Part shown: one piece after another, positions 1-8,623 of the stretch
How positions within the stretch are numbered: the stretch's first letter is position 1
Layout: the number at the start of each line of letters is the position of its first letter
Source: Oscillospiraceae bacterium
GTDB lineage: Bacteria; Bacillota; Clostridia; Oscillospirales; CAG-272
Direction of reading: 5' to 3'
Assembly (NCBI GenBank): GCA_015063695.1
Contig: SVTQ01000013.1
Location: forward strand, 1 to 51,013
Length of the DNA: 51,013 nucleotides
Made by a program: the position numbers and the translations under genes
Notes under the pieces: generated by a model
Told to the model about the DNA's origin: nothing
The model's database searches: none
The model's input: the letters and a program-made list of their open reading frames with translations, nothing else

Positions 1-2016
1 GAAGTTCTGAGAACCCTCACGGACAGACTTACCTATCTTAGAAATCTTGAAGCGAGAAGAGAAGAGGTAAAGAACCTTATTGCCGCTCAGGAAAAGCTCA
101 CTCCCGAGCTGATAGATGCCATAGATGCTGCGGAAACACTCACCGAGATCGATGATATATACCGTCCCTTCAGACCCAAGAGAAAAACGAGAGCATCCGT
201 TGCAAAGGAAAGAGGGCTTGAGCCTCTTGCCGAGCTTCTTAAGGAGGAACGAGACGTTTACGAGCCTTCTCTTGAAGAAATCGCGGCAACTTACGTCGAC
301 GAAGAAAAGGGCGTTGCAACTGCAAACGATGCCCTTATGGGAGCGTGTGATATCATCGCCGAAGAGGTTTCCGATAACGCTGATTTCCGCCGTGAAATAA
401 GAGGTATTACCCTTGAAGTCGGAACACTTATCACAAAGAAAAACGGTGAGGATGAAAAGGGTGTATACGAGCAGTATTACGAATACTCAGAGCCTCTCAA
501 GGCTATTCCTCATCACAGAATTCTTGCCATTAACCGCGGTGAGAAGGAAGACGTTCTCAAGGTTCAGGTGGACGTAAGAAGTGATATCGTTCTCAATTAT
601 CTCTTTATGATGATAGTCAAGAACCACAAGGGGCCTGCCTTCAGATACATTGCAAGAGCGATCTGCGACGGTTATGACAGACTTATCGCTCCCTCCATCG
701 AAAGAGAAATAAGAAACGACCTTTTTGATGCGGCAAGCGAAAGCGCAATAAAGCTCTTTGCGGAAAACCTCAAAAATCTGCTTATGGGCGCGCCACTCAA
801 GGGCAAGACGGTCATGGGTTATGACCCCGGTTACCGCACGGGCTGTAAGCTGGCGGTAGTTGACAAAACGGGTGCGGTTATCGATACTGCGGTAATTTAC
901 CCCACAAAGCCCCACGAAAAGATAGAACAGTCAAAGAGAATAGTAAAAGGACTTATCACAAAGTACGGAGTTGACGTTGTTGCCATCGGTAACGGCACTG
1001 CTTCGGGCGAAAGTGAAATGTTTATTGCCGAGACCCTCAGTGAAATGGGCGGCGGCACAAAATATATCGTAGTAAGCGAAGCGGGAGCTTCCGTTTATTC
1101 CGCATCCAAGAAGGGTGCCGAGGAATTCCCCGATTTCGACGTAACACAGAGAAGTGCGGTGTCTATAGCAAGAAGACTTCAGGATCCTCTTGCGGAGCTT
1201 GTAAAGATAGATCCCAAGTCCATCGGTGTCGGTCAGTATCAGCACGATATGAAGGAAGCCCGTCTTGACGAGGCTCTCGCAGGTGTTGTTGAAGATTGCG
1301 TAAACAGTGTCGGCGTTGACCTCAATACCGCTTCCTATTCTCTTCTTTCATATATTGCGGGAATTAATCTTACAGCCGCAAAGAATATAGTCAAGTACCG
1401 TGAAGAAAACGGAGAATTCAAGAAGAGAGCTGACGTGCTCAAGGTTCCCAGAATCGGTGCAAAGGCATACGAGCAGTGCGCAGGCTTCCTTCGTGTTCCC
1501 GGCTCGGGCGAGCTTCTTGACAATACGGGTGTTCACCCTGAATCCTATAAGGTTGCTTACGGCCTTCTTGATATCCTCGGTTATACGAAGGACGATATCG
1601 GAAGCGGGCATTTCGGCGGCATCAGACAGAAGGCGAAGTCCGCGGGAATTGCTGCTCTTGCGGAAAAGCTTGAATGCGGCGAGCCCACCCTTGCGGATAT
1701 CATCGGCGAGCTTGAAAAGCCCGGACGCGACGTGCGTGACAATCTTCCCGCTCCCGTGCTCCGCGACAGAGTTCTCGATATGTCCGAGCTTAAAGAAGGT
1801 ATGCAGCTTACCGGAACCGTCAGAAACGTTATCGATTTCGGTGCCTTTGTTGATATCGGCGTACATCAGGACGGTCTGGTTCATATTTCCGAAATTTCCG
1901 ATAAATTTATAAAGCACCCCTCAGAGGTTCTCTCCGTCGGTGACATAGTTACCGTTTGGGTAAAGAGCGTTGATCTGAGAAAAAAGAGAATAGGCCTCAC
2001 GATGAAGAAGAAATGA
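1..2016 (+). CDS. tex: Tex-family RNA-binding transcription accessory protein (5' end missing)
   Basis: The reading frame is open from the first base to the TGA at 2014-2016, so the gene starts outside the window; 671 residues remain and roughly 50 N-terminal residues are missing compared with a normal Tex of about 720. Early in the fragment is the hallmark DIYRPFRPKRKTRAS-type segment, then an RNase H-like (YqgF-type) core around residue 270 (VMGYDPGYRTG), helix-hairpin-helix motifs around 455-500 and a C-terminal S1 RNA-binding domain at about 598-670 (GTVRNVIDFGAFVDIG, DGLVHISEIS). Tex binds nucleic acid and affects transcription and RNA metabolism in the cytoplasm; its exact task in Clostridia is not settled. 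No intrinsic terminator is obvious right after the stop. Confidence 0.95.
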   Translation, partial: EVLRTLTDRLTYLRNLEARREEVKNLIAAQEKLTPELIDAIDAAETLTEIDDIYRPFRPKRKTRASVAKERGLEPLAELLKEERDVYEPSLEEIAATYVDEEKGVATANDALMGACDIIAEEVSDNADFRREIRGITLEVGTLITKKNGEDEKGVYEQYYEYSEPLKAIPHHRILAINRGEKEDVLKVQVDVRSDIVLNYLFMMIVKNHKGPAFRYIARAICDGYDRLIAPSIEREIRNDLFDAASESAIKLFAENLKNLLMGAPLKGKTVMGYDPGYRTGCKLAVVDKTGAVIDTAVIYPTKPHEKIEQSKRIVKGLITKYGVDVVAIGNGTASGESEMFIAETLSEMGGGTKYIVVSEAGASVYSASKKGAEEFPDFDVTQRSAVSIARRLQDPLAELVKIDPKSIGVGQYQHDMKEARLDEALAGVVEDCVNSVGVDLNTASYSLLSYIAGINLTAAKNIVKYREENGEFKKRADVLKVPRIGAKAYEQCAGFLRVPGSGELLDNTGVHPESYKVAYGLLDILGYTKDDIGSGHFGGIRQKAKSAGIAALAEKLECGEPTLADIIGELEKPGRDVRDNLPAPVLRDRVLDMSELKEGMQLTGTVRNVIDFGAFVDIGVHQDGLVHISEISDKFIKHPSEVLSVGDIVTVWVKSVDLRKKRIGLTMKKK

Positions 2017-2119
2017 GAAAAAACTTCTTATAATATTTTCTAATTAAAGAGAATGTGAGCATTATGTACAATTTGTACAAAACAAAAAATAAAAATTTGG
2101 GGAAATAGGTACTACCATT

Positions 2120-2146
2120 TAGACAATCTTTTTGCTAAAATATAGT
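2120..2146 (+). promoter_or_regulatory. Weak candidate promoter for the ABC ATPase gene
   Basis: TAGACA at 2120-2125 and TATAGT at 2141-2146 are 15 nt apart, shorter than the usual 17. It is the best sigma-A-like match in the 186-nt gap between tex and the ATPase gene, but it is poor compared with the near-consensus promoters elsewhere in the window. Confidence 0.3.
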
Positions 2147-2202
2147 GTAGAATTAGTGGCAGTGCCACCCATACGTAAAAAACCATTTGGAGGACATATA
2201 TA

Positions 2203-3315
2203 ATGGCAAGTTTATCCCTTAAGCATATCTACAAGAAGTACCCCGGCGGTGTAACAGCCGTTTCCGACTTCTGTCTGGAAATTAAGGATAAGGAATTTCT
2301 CATCCTTGTAGGACCTTCCGGTTGCGGTAAGACAACCACACTTCGTATGATCGCAGGTCTCGAAGAGATCACAGAAGGCGAACTCTTTATCGGTGACAGA
2401 CTGGTAAATGACGTAGCTCCCAAGGACAGAGATATTGCCATGGTTTTCCAGAACTATGCTCTCTATCCTCACATGTCCGTATTTGATAACATGGCTTTCG
2501 GCCTTAAGCTCCGTAAGACACCCAAGGAAGAGATCAAGCGCCGTGTTGAAGAAGCAGCTCGTATTCTCGACATTACTCACCTTCTTGACAGAAAGCCCAA
2601 GGCTCTGTCCGGCGGTCAGAAGCAGAGAGTTGCTCTCGGTCGTGCTATCGTACGTAAGCCCATGGTATTCCTTCTTGACGAACCTCTGTCAAACCTGGAC
2701 GCTAAGCTTCGTGCAACCATGAGAACCGAGCTTACAAAGATCCACCAGAGAGTTGGTACAACATTCGTATACGTAACTCACGACCAGACTGAAGCTATGA
2801 CTATGGCTACACGTATCGTAGTTATGAAGGACGGTCTTATTCAGCAGGTTGACACACCTCAGAACCTCTACGATATGCCCGTAAACATCTTCGTTGCAGG
2901 CTTTATCGGCACACCTCAGATGAACTTCATCGACGGTGCTCTTGAACAGAGAGGCTCCGACGTTTACCTCACCTTCGGCGAAAACGCTGTTAAGCTTCCC
3001 GCTGACAAGGCAAACGCTCCTATTATTAAGGACTATATCGGCAAGGAAGTTATTGCAGGTATCCGTCCCGAAAACATTCACGACGATGAAGCATCTCTCC
3101 AGAACTATGCAGATGCAGTTGTTGAAACAAAGGTTGAAGTTTCCGAACTTATGGGTTCTGAGATCCACCTTTACCTTTCCAGCGGTGAACAGAGCTTCAT
3201 TGCAAGAGTATCTCCCCGTTCCAAGGCAAGACCCGGTGACACGGTTAAGATCGCTCTTGAAACATCCAGACTTCACCTCTTCGACAAGGATACAGAACGT
3301 TACATCATTCACTAA
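2203..3315 (+). CDS. msmK: Sugar ABC importer ATPase, MsmK/MsmX/UgpC type
   Basis: A 370-residue cytoplasmic ATPase that powers carbohydrate ABC importers. Walker A GPSGCGKTT is at residues 37-45, the signature LSGGQKQR near 135, Walker B FLLDEPLSNLD near 158, the switch histidine in VTHDQTEAM, and a C-terminal regulatory/TOBE-type domain from about 240 follows, as in MalK/MsmK/UgpC. The start ATG follows GGAGG at good spacing. The gene stands alone: no permease or binding protein adjoins it, and it ends in a strong terminator. In Firmicutes such orphan ATPases (MsmX, MsmK) serve several sugar importers, and the seven-gene importer operon at 24665-36945 has four permeases but no ATPase. That partnership is inference. 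Of the MalK-like names msmK fits the stand-alone setting best. Confidence 0.93.
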   Translation: MASLSLKHIYKKYPGGVTAVSDFCLEIKDKEFLILVGPSGCGKTTTLRMIAGLEEITEGELFIGDRLVNDVAPKDRDIAMVFQNYALYPHMSVFDNMAFGLKLRKTPKEEIKRRVEEAARILDITHLLDRKPKALSGGQKQRVALGRAIVRKPMVFLLDEPLSNLDAKLRATMRTELTKIHQRVGTTFVYVTHDQTEAMTMATRIVVMKDGLIQQVDTPQNLYDMPVNIFVAGFIGTPQMNFIDGALEQRGSDVYLTFGENAVKLPADKANAPIIKDYIGKEVIAGIRPENIHDDEASLQNYADAVVETKVEVSELMGSEIHLYLSSGEQSFIARVSPRSKARPGDTVKIALETSRLHLFDKDTERYIIH

Positions 3316-3328
3316 TAATGAATACTTT

Positions 3329-3362
3329 AAGCCTCTCCAAAACGGAGAGGCTTGCTTTTTTT
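3329..3362 (+). terminator. Intrinsic terminator after the ABC ATPase gene
   Basis: Stem AAGCCTCTCC / GGAGAGGCTT with a short A-rich loop, followed by GC and a run of T. It lies 14 nt after the stop codon. Confidence 0.92.
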
Positions 3363-3595
3363 ACGGGGACGTTTATTTTGTTGATGGGCGGGAATTGAAG
3401 CAATTAGACAAATGTCTTATTGCTGCCGAAACACAATATTTTGCGAGTGTGGAAAAAGATGCTTTGCACGAAAATTTTTGGCATCTTAAATCAAAAAAAC
3501 TTTATTAAAATGAATAAATGAACTTTTTTTGGCGGAAATGTACCTGAAACGGCGGAAATTTCTATATATATTATTTATTTTTTTATAAAGTCTTC
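3363..3595. other. Non-coding upstream region of the cohesin-like surface protein
   Basis: AT-rich stretch between the ATPase terminator and the promoter of the surface protein gene. I see no convincing gene. The 9-mer GGCGGAAAT occurs twice, at 3531-3539 and 3551-3559, exactly 20 bp apart and 37-65 bp upstream of the -35 box, a possible activator or repressor site. Confidence 0.5.
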
Positions 3596-3624
3596 TTGAC
3601 ATACGGCAAACAGTGATGTATAAT
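3596..3624 (+). promoter_or_regulatory. Perfect-consensus sigma-A promoter of the surface protein gene
   Basis: TTGACA at 3596-3601 and TATAAT at 3619-3624 with a 17-nt spacer, identical to consensus at all twelve positions. It predicts a start near 3631 and a leader of about 50 nt ending in AGGAGGA, which suggests high expression. Confidence 0.93.
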
Positions 3625-3680
3625 TTATCTGTATAACAATACACATCTAACTATGTAAATTTTTATCAGGAGGAAATCTC

Positions 3681-6647
3681 ATGAAGAAGAAAATCTTGGC
3701 GCTCCTGCTTGCAGTAGTAATGCTTGTAGGTGTTCTGCCCCTTTCTGCTGTTGAGTACAACCGTGACATTGACGGTGACGGTGAATATTTCGTGCTCAAA
3801 GCAAGTGATGCGACAATCACAAAAGAAGACACAACAGTTGATGTTAACATCGACATCCTTGACAACACCGGTGTATACTCAATGAAGTTTTTCGTTATTT
3901 ATGACAAGGAACTTACACTCGTTAATAATTCTAACATAACTGTAGGTTCCGCTTTCGAAAACCTCGTTGCAGGTGATGTCGGTACTAAGGATTCTGACGT
4001 TGAAACGCTGAATACGAAGGATAAAGACTGGCGTAAGATGATAAACAAAACGTTTGCAGATAAGACAGGCAATAAGTATTATGCCGGTTATGAAGTTGAC
4101 ACTGAAGACGTTCTTGTATCTACGCTTTACACTGAATGCGAAGAGTGGGATGAATACAGCACCGGAACCGGTACGCTCTGTACATTTACATTCCAGATCG
4201 ATCCCAACAACACTAAGGATGAATTCAAGGTTCAGATCCTTCCCGTACACGGTAATATTTTCCGCGTTGATGAAGACAATCCCAAGGCGGATGATGAAGG
4301 CTTTGTTGAAATTTTCGATGCAATCGGTCTTACCGGTACAATTACAATTGAAGGCGACGAACCCGGTCCCGGCCCCGGTCCCGGTCCCGAACCTGTATAC
4401 ACAGAACCTACGATCTACGTTTCCAATGCTGAAATTCTTGAAGGCACAGCATCCGCTGACTTTACAGTAAATCTTGTAAACAACCCCGGTATATTCAGTG
4501 TTTACGGTTTCATCAGCTACGATGATGCGATGAGTCTTACAGGTTTCGATTTTGGTACAGTATTCGCTGAGAATGAATTCTCTCTCGGTAACCCCCTGGA
4601 CGTTCCCACTCAGCTTAACCTTCCCGCAGACAACGCACTCGTTAAGGAAACATATAAAGCGAACGGTCTGTCTCCCGAAGGACTTCTTTCCACTCAGATC
4701 TTCACTGAAGGCTCAAGCTTCCTTAAGAACAACGAAAACAACGGTGTTCTCGCTTCCTTCACTCTTGACACATCTGCTCTTACTGAAGGCGAATACGACA
4801 TCATGTTCGTATGCAATCCTGACAGTACGATCAACGTTGACTTTGACAACGTTGAATTTGACGTAGTTTACGGTAAGCTCACAGTTGTTGGCTGCTACCA
4901 CAACTACGAAGAAGCTGATACAGTACTTCCCACATGTGATGCAAAGGGTTACACAAACTTTGTATGTTCTCTTTGCGGAGAAACAAAGCAGGAAAACTTT
5001 GTTGATGCTCTCGGTCACGACTACGATACAGTAGTAACAGATCCTACATGTGAAGCAGACGGCTTTACAACATACACATGTTCCGTATGCGGTCACTCCT
5101 ACGAAGATGACTACACAGACATGATCGACCACAACTATGTACCTGTTGTAACAGATCCTACATGTACAGAAGGCGGCTTTACAACATACACATGTTCTAT
5201 GTGCGGCGACAACTACGTTGCTGATGAAACAGAAGCAACAGGTCACGACTGGACAGTAACAGGTACTTCCGGTACTTGCGGCGAAACAGGTAAGACCGAC
5301 TTTGAATGTACAGTTTGCGGTGATACAAAGACAGAAGAAGGTGCAGTAATTCAGCACAACTACGAAGAAACAGCAAAGACAGAGCCTACATGTACAGAAG
5401 ACGGCGAATCAACTACTACATGTACAATTTGCGGTGATGTTAAGGTTGTTCCTATTCCCACTCCCGGTCACGACTACGCAGCAGTAGTAACAGAACCTAC
5501 ATGTACAGAAGCAGGTCTTACAACATATACATGTTCCGTATGCGGCGACAGCTACACAGAAGAAATCCCCGCTCCCGGTCACAACTATGATGCAGTAGTA
5601 ACAGCTCCTACATGTACAGAAGCAGGTCTTACAACATATACATGTTCCGTATGCGGCGACAGCTACACAGAAGAAATCCCCGCTCCCGGTCACAACTATG
5701 ATGCAGTAGTAACAGCTCCTACATGTACAGAACAGGGCTTTACAACATACACATGTTCTGCTTGCGGTGACAGCTACGTTGACGATGAAGTTGCGGCTCT
5801 CGGCCACGATTACGAAGCAGTAGTAACAGATCCTACATGTGAAGAATACGGCTATACAACATACACATGTTCCGTTTGCGGCGACAGTTACGTTGACGAC
5901 GAAGTTGCGGCTCTCGGTCACCTCGACGAAGCAGTAGTAACAGCTCCTACATGTACAGAACAGGGCTTTACAACATACACATGTACAAGATGCGGCGACA
6001 GCTACAAGGCTGATTACGTTGATGCTCTCGGTCACGATTACGAAGAAACAGTAACAGAACCTACATGTACAGAAAAGGGCTTCACAACTCACACATGTAC
6101 AGTTTGCGGCGACACATATGACGATACACTCGTTGATGCTCTCGGCCACGATGAAGTAGTTGTAGTAACAGATCCTACATGTACAGAAGCAGGTAACAAG
6201 AATACAACATGTACAAGATGCGACCTTAACGAAGATGAAGCAATCGAAGCTCTCGGTCACGACCTCGTTGACAGTGACGTTGTAGATGCTACATGTACAG
6301 AAAAGGGTAGCAAGCACGAAGCATGTACAAGATGCGACTATGAAGCTGACGTTGAAATCGAAGCTCTCGGTCACAAGTGGAATAACGGTAAGGTTACAAA
6401 GGAACCCACAGTAGATGCTGAAGGCGAAAAGACATACACATGTGAAGTATGTGAAGAAACAAAGGTAGAAAAGCTTGAAAAGCTTCCTGCAGAAGAAAAG
6501 GAAGAATCTAAGGAAGAATCTAAGGAAGAAGATAAGAGCCACCAGACAGGCGACAACGTAATGATGTTCGTATTCGTAGCACTCATCGCAGTTGTATCCG
6601 TTGCAGGCGTTATGTTCTCCAAGAAGAAGCTTTTCGCAAACAAGTAA
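3681..6647 (+). CDS. Surface protein: two cohesin-like domains, 14 Cys/His repeats, C-terminal membrane anchor
   Basis: A 988-residue secreted protein. Order: signal peptide (1-23, ending LPLSA); cohesin-like beta-sandwich at about 33-225; a Pro/Gly linker (EPGPGPGPGPEP) at about 226-239; a second cohesin-like domain at about 240-403; fourteen repeats of 36-38 residues at about 405-945; a Glu/Lys/Ser-rich spacer; then HQTGD, a membrane helix and a Lys-rich tail. A typical repeat reads PTC-TEAGLTTYTC-SVCG-DSY and ends in a Gly-His pair: two single Cys, one CxxC half and a His, suggesting metal binding or disulfides. The last two or three repeats are degenerate. The QTGD-helix-KKK end resembles a sortase signal that has lost LP, so plain membrane anchoring is as likely. 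Cohesins bind dockerins, and dockerin proteins are encoded at 48028 and 50828, so a small cell-bound scaffold is plausible. The cohesin assignment rests on pattern, not alignment. Confidence 0.8.
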   Translation: MKKKILALLLAVVMLVGVLPLSAVEYNRDIDGDGEYFVLKASDATITKEDTTVDVNIDILDNTGVYSMKFFVIYDKELTLVNNSNITVGSAFENLVAGDVGTKDSDVETLNTKDKDWRKMINKTFADKTGNKYYAGYEVDTEDVLVSTLYTECEEWDEYSTGTGTLCTFTFQIDPNNTKDEFKVQILPVHGNIFRVDEDNPKADDEGFVEIFDAIGLTGTITIEGDEPGPGPGPGPEPVYTEPTIYVSNAEILEGTASADFTVNLVNNPGIFSVYGFISYDDAMSLTGFDFGTVFAENEFSLGNPLDVPTQLNLPADNALVKETYKANGLSPEGLLSTQIFTEGSSFLKNNENNGVLASFTLDTSALTEGEYDIMFVCNPDSTINVDFDNVEFDVVYGKLTVVGCYHNYEEADTVLPTCDAKGYTNFVCSLCGETKQENFVDALGHDYDTVVTDPTCEADGFTTYTCSVCGHSYEDDYTDMIDHNYVPVVTDPTCTEGGFTTYTCSMCGDNYVADETEATGHDWTVTGTSGTCGETGKTDFECTVCGDTKTEEGAVIQHNYEETAKTEPTCTEDGESTTTCTICGDVKVVPIPTPGHDYAAVVTEPTCTEAGLTTYTCSVCGDSYTEEIPAPGHNYDAVVTAPTCTEAGLTTYTCSVCGDSYTEEIPAPGHNYDAVVTAPTCTEQGFTTYTCSACGDSYVDDEVAALGHDYEAVVTDPTCEEYGYTTYTCSVCGDSYVDDEVAALGHLDEAVVTAPTCTEQGFTTYTCTRCGDSYKADYVDALGHDYEETVTEPTCTEKGFTTHTCTVCGDTYDDTLVDALGHDEVVVVTDPTCTEAGNKNTTCTRCDLNEDEAIEALGHDLVDSDVVDATCTEKGSKHEACTRCDYEADVEIEALGHKWNNGKVTKEPTVDAEGEKTYTCEVCEETKVEKLEKLPAEEKEESKEESKEEDKSHQTGDNVMMFVFVALIAVVSVAGVMFSKKKLFANK
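5461..5793 (+). repeat. 111-bp in-frame tandem repeats inside the surface protein gene
   Basis: CTCCCGGTCAC recurs at 5461, 5572 and 5683, a period of exactly 111 bp (37 codons). The two units starting at 5461 and 5572 are nearly identical at DNA level; the next differs more. They form the core of a longer array of diverged copies running from about 4893 to 6510. The near-identity marks recent duplication or gene conversion. Confidence 0.9.
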
Positions 6648-6674
6648 TTAAATTGCTTAAAACTTAACAACACT

Positions 6675-6707
6675 GAACCGAGGGATAAAACCCTCGGTTC
6701 TTTTTTT
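6675..6707 (+). terminator. Intrinsic terminator after the surface protein gene
   Basis: Stem GAACCGAGGG / CCCTCGGTTC, six-base loop, then seven T. Confidence 0.93.
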
Positions 6708-6712
6708 CTGTT

Positions 6713-6741
6713 TTGTATTGCGTAACATAAAAAAATATGAT
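6713..6741 (+). promoter_or_regulatory. Candidate promoter of xpt
   Basis: TTGTAT at 6713-6718 and TATGAT at 6736-6741 with a 17-nt spacer. The leader would be only about 30 nt, too short for the purine riboswitch that often precedes xpt. Confidence 0.55.
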
Positions 6742-6774
6742 AAAATATCAAAAACAGTAGTTTTGGAGGGCAAA

Positions 6775-7347
6775 ATGAAGCTTCTTGAAGAAAGAATTAT
6801 AAGAGACGGAGCTTTTCTCGGAAAAGACATTCTTAAGGTTGACAGTTTTCTCAATCATCAGATAGATGTGTCTCTTCTTGAAGAAATGGGCAAGGAATGG
6901 AAACGTCTTTACGAAGGCTGCGAAATAACAAAAATTCTGACTATCGAAGCTTCGGGAATAGGCATCGCTTGCATGGCGGCGCGCGAATTCGGTGTGCCCG
7001 TTGTTTTTGCGAAGAAATCCAAGTCCATTAACGTTGGAAATGATTTTTATTCTGCAAAGGCATATTCGTTTACCCATCAAAATACAAACGATATCATCGT
7101 TTCAAAGAAGTACCTCACCAAGGGCGAAAAGATATTTATTATAGACGATTTTCTTGCCAACGGTGCGGCTCTTGCAGCGCTTGTTGATATCTGCAAGGAA
7201 GCAGAGGCAGAGATCGTCGGTATCGGCATCGCCATCGAAAAATGGTATCAGGGCGGCGGAGACAAGATAAGAAGTTTGGGCTACAGAATCGACTCCCTTG
7301 CCAAGATAAAGTCAATGGATAACGACGTTATCGAATTTATGGATTGA
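6775..7347 (+). CDS. xpt: Xanthine phosphoribosyltransferase
   Basis: A 190-residue cytoplasmic purine-salvage enzyme that joins xanthine to PRPP to give XMP. It matches Bacillus Xpt through most of its length: LKVDSFLNHQID near the N-terminus, TIEASGIG, PVVFAKKSKS, the PRPP-binding loop IFIIDDFLANG at about 121-131, and GIGIAIEKW with LGYRIDSLAKI towards the end. The start at 6775 is chosen because GGAGGG lies 5-10 nt upstream and because it reproduces the family N-terminus; the frame stays open further upstream but without a ribosome site. Length is normal (194 in Bacillus). It is a single-gene unit with its own promoter and terminator; no partner purine permease gene is next to it. Confidence 0.95.
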   Translation: MKLLEERIIRDGAFLGKDILKVDSFLNHQIDVSLLEEMGKEWKRLYEGCEITKILTIEASGIGIACMAAREFGVPVVFAKKSKSINVGNDFYSAKAYSFTHQNTNDIIVSKKYLTKGEKIFIIDDFLANGAALAALVDICKEAEAEIVGIGIAIEKWYQGGGDKIRSLGYRIDSLAKIKSMDNDVIEFMD

Positions 7348-7370
7348 TTTCTACATAATTATATATAACG

Positions 7371-7402
7371 AAAAAATACCGCAGATTTCTGCGGTATTTT
7401 TT
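7371..7402. terminator. Bidirectional terminator between xpt and the SleB-like gene
   Basis: AAAAAATACCGCAG / CTGCGGTATTTTTT is symmetric with a four-base loop, so it provides a U-tract on either strand and serves both convergent genes. Confidence 0.93.
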
Positions 7403-7880
7403 AAGTCACTATCCCAAAAACTCTGTCCTCAACCGTAAAAAGAACCATAATTTCCCAAAGGCATGGATCGTCCTTCTTCATGGTGAAAAGTGCTCCGCAG
7501 GTTGGGTCGACGTTGTTTTTAATAACAGTTGTCAAAGCACCAAGCTCCGTTTTCATTTCTTCTCTTGAGGGAAGTCTTGAAAGCTTTCCTTTCATGGCGC
7601 TATCGAAGGCTCCGCAATCGTAGACAACTTTTCTTACGTCATTTGGAAAATTTTCGTTTTTCAATCTGTTCAGTATCATGGCGTAGAAGCACATCTTTGA
7701 GAGAAGGGGTTCTCCTTTTGTTTCATGGTAGACAAGAGAAGCTATAAGCTCGGTCTCCTCTTCTGTCAGAGTGATATTTGAGTAGTCGGCGGCACAGACC
7801 GGCTGAATGTATGTGAAAGAAAGTATAATGACAAATGCCAAAAATAAAGAAATTGTTTTAGTATTAAATATATTTTTCAT
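7401..7880 (-). CDS. Secreted cell-wall hydrolase, SleB (Hydrolase_2) family
   Basis: A 159-residue exported protein. A signal peptide (KNIFNTKTISLFLAFVIIL, ending VCAA) is followed by a SleB-like catalytic domain from about residue 35: a glutamate in LTEEETELIASLVYHETKGEP, the MILNRLKNENFP segment, then FDSAMKGK. In this family the domain cleaves peptidoglycan; members act in spore cortex lysis (SleB, CwlJ) or vegetative wall turnover. I chose the ATG at 7878-7880 because it places the signal peptide at the N-terminus; a TTG at 7943 would add 21 non-hydrophobic residues. No good ribosome site precedes either. No N-terminal peptidoglycan-binding domain is present, unlike classical SleB, so a sporulation role is not shown. 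Confidence 0.82.
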   Translation of the reverse strand: MKNIFNTKTISLFLAFVIILSFTYIQPVCAADYSNITLTEEETELIASLVYHETKGEPLLSKMCFYAMILNRLKNENFPNDVRKVVYDCGAFDSAMKGKLSRLPSREEMKTELGALTTVIKNNVDPTCGALFTMKKDDPCLWEIMVLFTVEDRVFGIVT

Positions 7881-7991
7881 AGCTAACCGTAATTTTTCAG
7901 AGTTTATCACTGCTTTTATTATTTCACTTTGACGGAATAGCAAACAGCCAATATCTTACTATTTTTTATATCGAAAAAAGCTTTAATTTAA

Positions 7992-8020
7992 TTGACTATT
8001 TTGCCTGTGTGTATTATAAT
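7992..8020 (+). promoter_or_regulatory. Promoter of the DUF1934-holA-ygiQ gene group
   Basis: TTGACT at 7992-7997 and TATAAT at 8015-8020, 17-nt spacer. It is the only good promoter seen ahead of the four closely spaced genes that follow. Confidence 0.88.
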
Positions 8021-8059
8021 TTATTTGTAAAAATATTGCTTTTGAAGGGAGATAAATAT

Positions 8060-8623
8060 ATGAGCTCAGAGCGTACTGTTAAGAAAATGAGGCTTTCCAT
8101 GCATTCGGCGCAGTATTTTCTTCCCTTCGGAGACCTGTTTGAGGACGACGGCTTCGACAAATCCACAATAGAGAAAATGTTTGAGAGTACCGTGGGTGAC
8201 CCCGTGCTTGTTAAATACAAATGTGAGGCAACTTATATTGAAAGCAGTGACAGATGTGCCGTCAGATATACTGAGGGTAAGACAGAGGAGCTGAGCGGTG
8301 CTTCAACCGTGATAAGCTTTTCAAAGGATATGACAGGCGGAGTTTCTATTATCCGAAGATTTGTCGGTTCACCTGTTATTTCGTCAAATGCAGAAAATGC
8401 TGTTCTTGTTGATCCCGAACACGGTTATGAAACGAAATACAGAACCGAGATGGGGGATTTCACCCTCAGATGTATCTGCGGTAAGATAAAGAATACTATA
8501 GGCGAAAAGGGCGGCACTATGCTGCTTGATTATATCACTCAGCTTGAAGGCTTTGATCCTCAGAGAATAAAGATGAGAATTGAGCTTAAGCCTTTAATGG
8601 AGGAGGTAGACGACGTTGAATGA
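8060..8623 (+). CDS. DUF1934 (YwiB-like) beta-barrel protein
   Basis: A 187-residue soluble protein without signal peptide or membrane segment. The C-terminal half, with GYETKYRTEMGDFTLRCICG followed by a hydrophobic LLDYITQLEG strand, fits the DUF1934/YwiB family of small calycin-like barrels, whose function is unknown. The N-terminal 60 residues, including a stretch around SMHSAQYFLPFGDLFEDDG, are longer than in typical members. The start ATG at 8060 follows AAGGGAGAT; an earlier in-frame start lies inside the -10 region and cannot be used from this promoter. Its end overlaps holA by 8 nt, implying coupled translation. Confidence 0.65.
   Translation: MSSERTVKKMRLSMHSAQYFLPFGDLFEDDGFDKSTIEKMFESTVGDPVLVKYKCEATYIESSDRCAVRYTEGKTEELSGASTVISFSKDMTGGVSIIRRFVGSPVISSNAENAVLVDPEHGYETKYRTEMGDFTLRCICGKIKNTIGEKGGTMLLDYITQLEGFDPQRIKMRIELKPLMEEVDDVE

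Noticed and set aside
4893..6510. Tandem repeats as a possible CRISPR array
   Set aside because: The repeats are in frame, translate to a regular Cys/His protein repeat, and there are no unique spacers or cas genes.
5409..6542. 377-codon Cys-rich frame antisense to the repeat region
   Set aside because: It is the complement of the in-frame 111-bp repeats; no start signal and no independent support.
6642..6774. Purine riboswitch before xpt
   Set aside because: The predicted leader is about 30 nt and contains no purine-riboswitch core.
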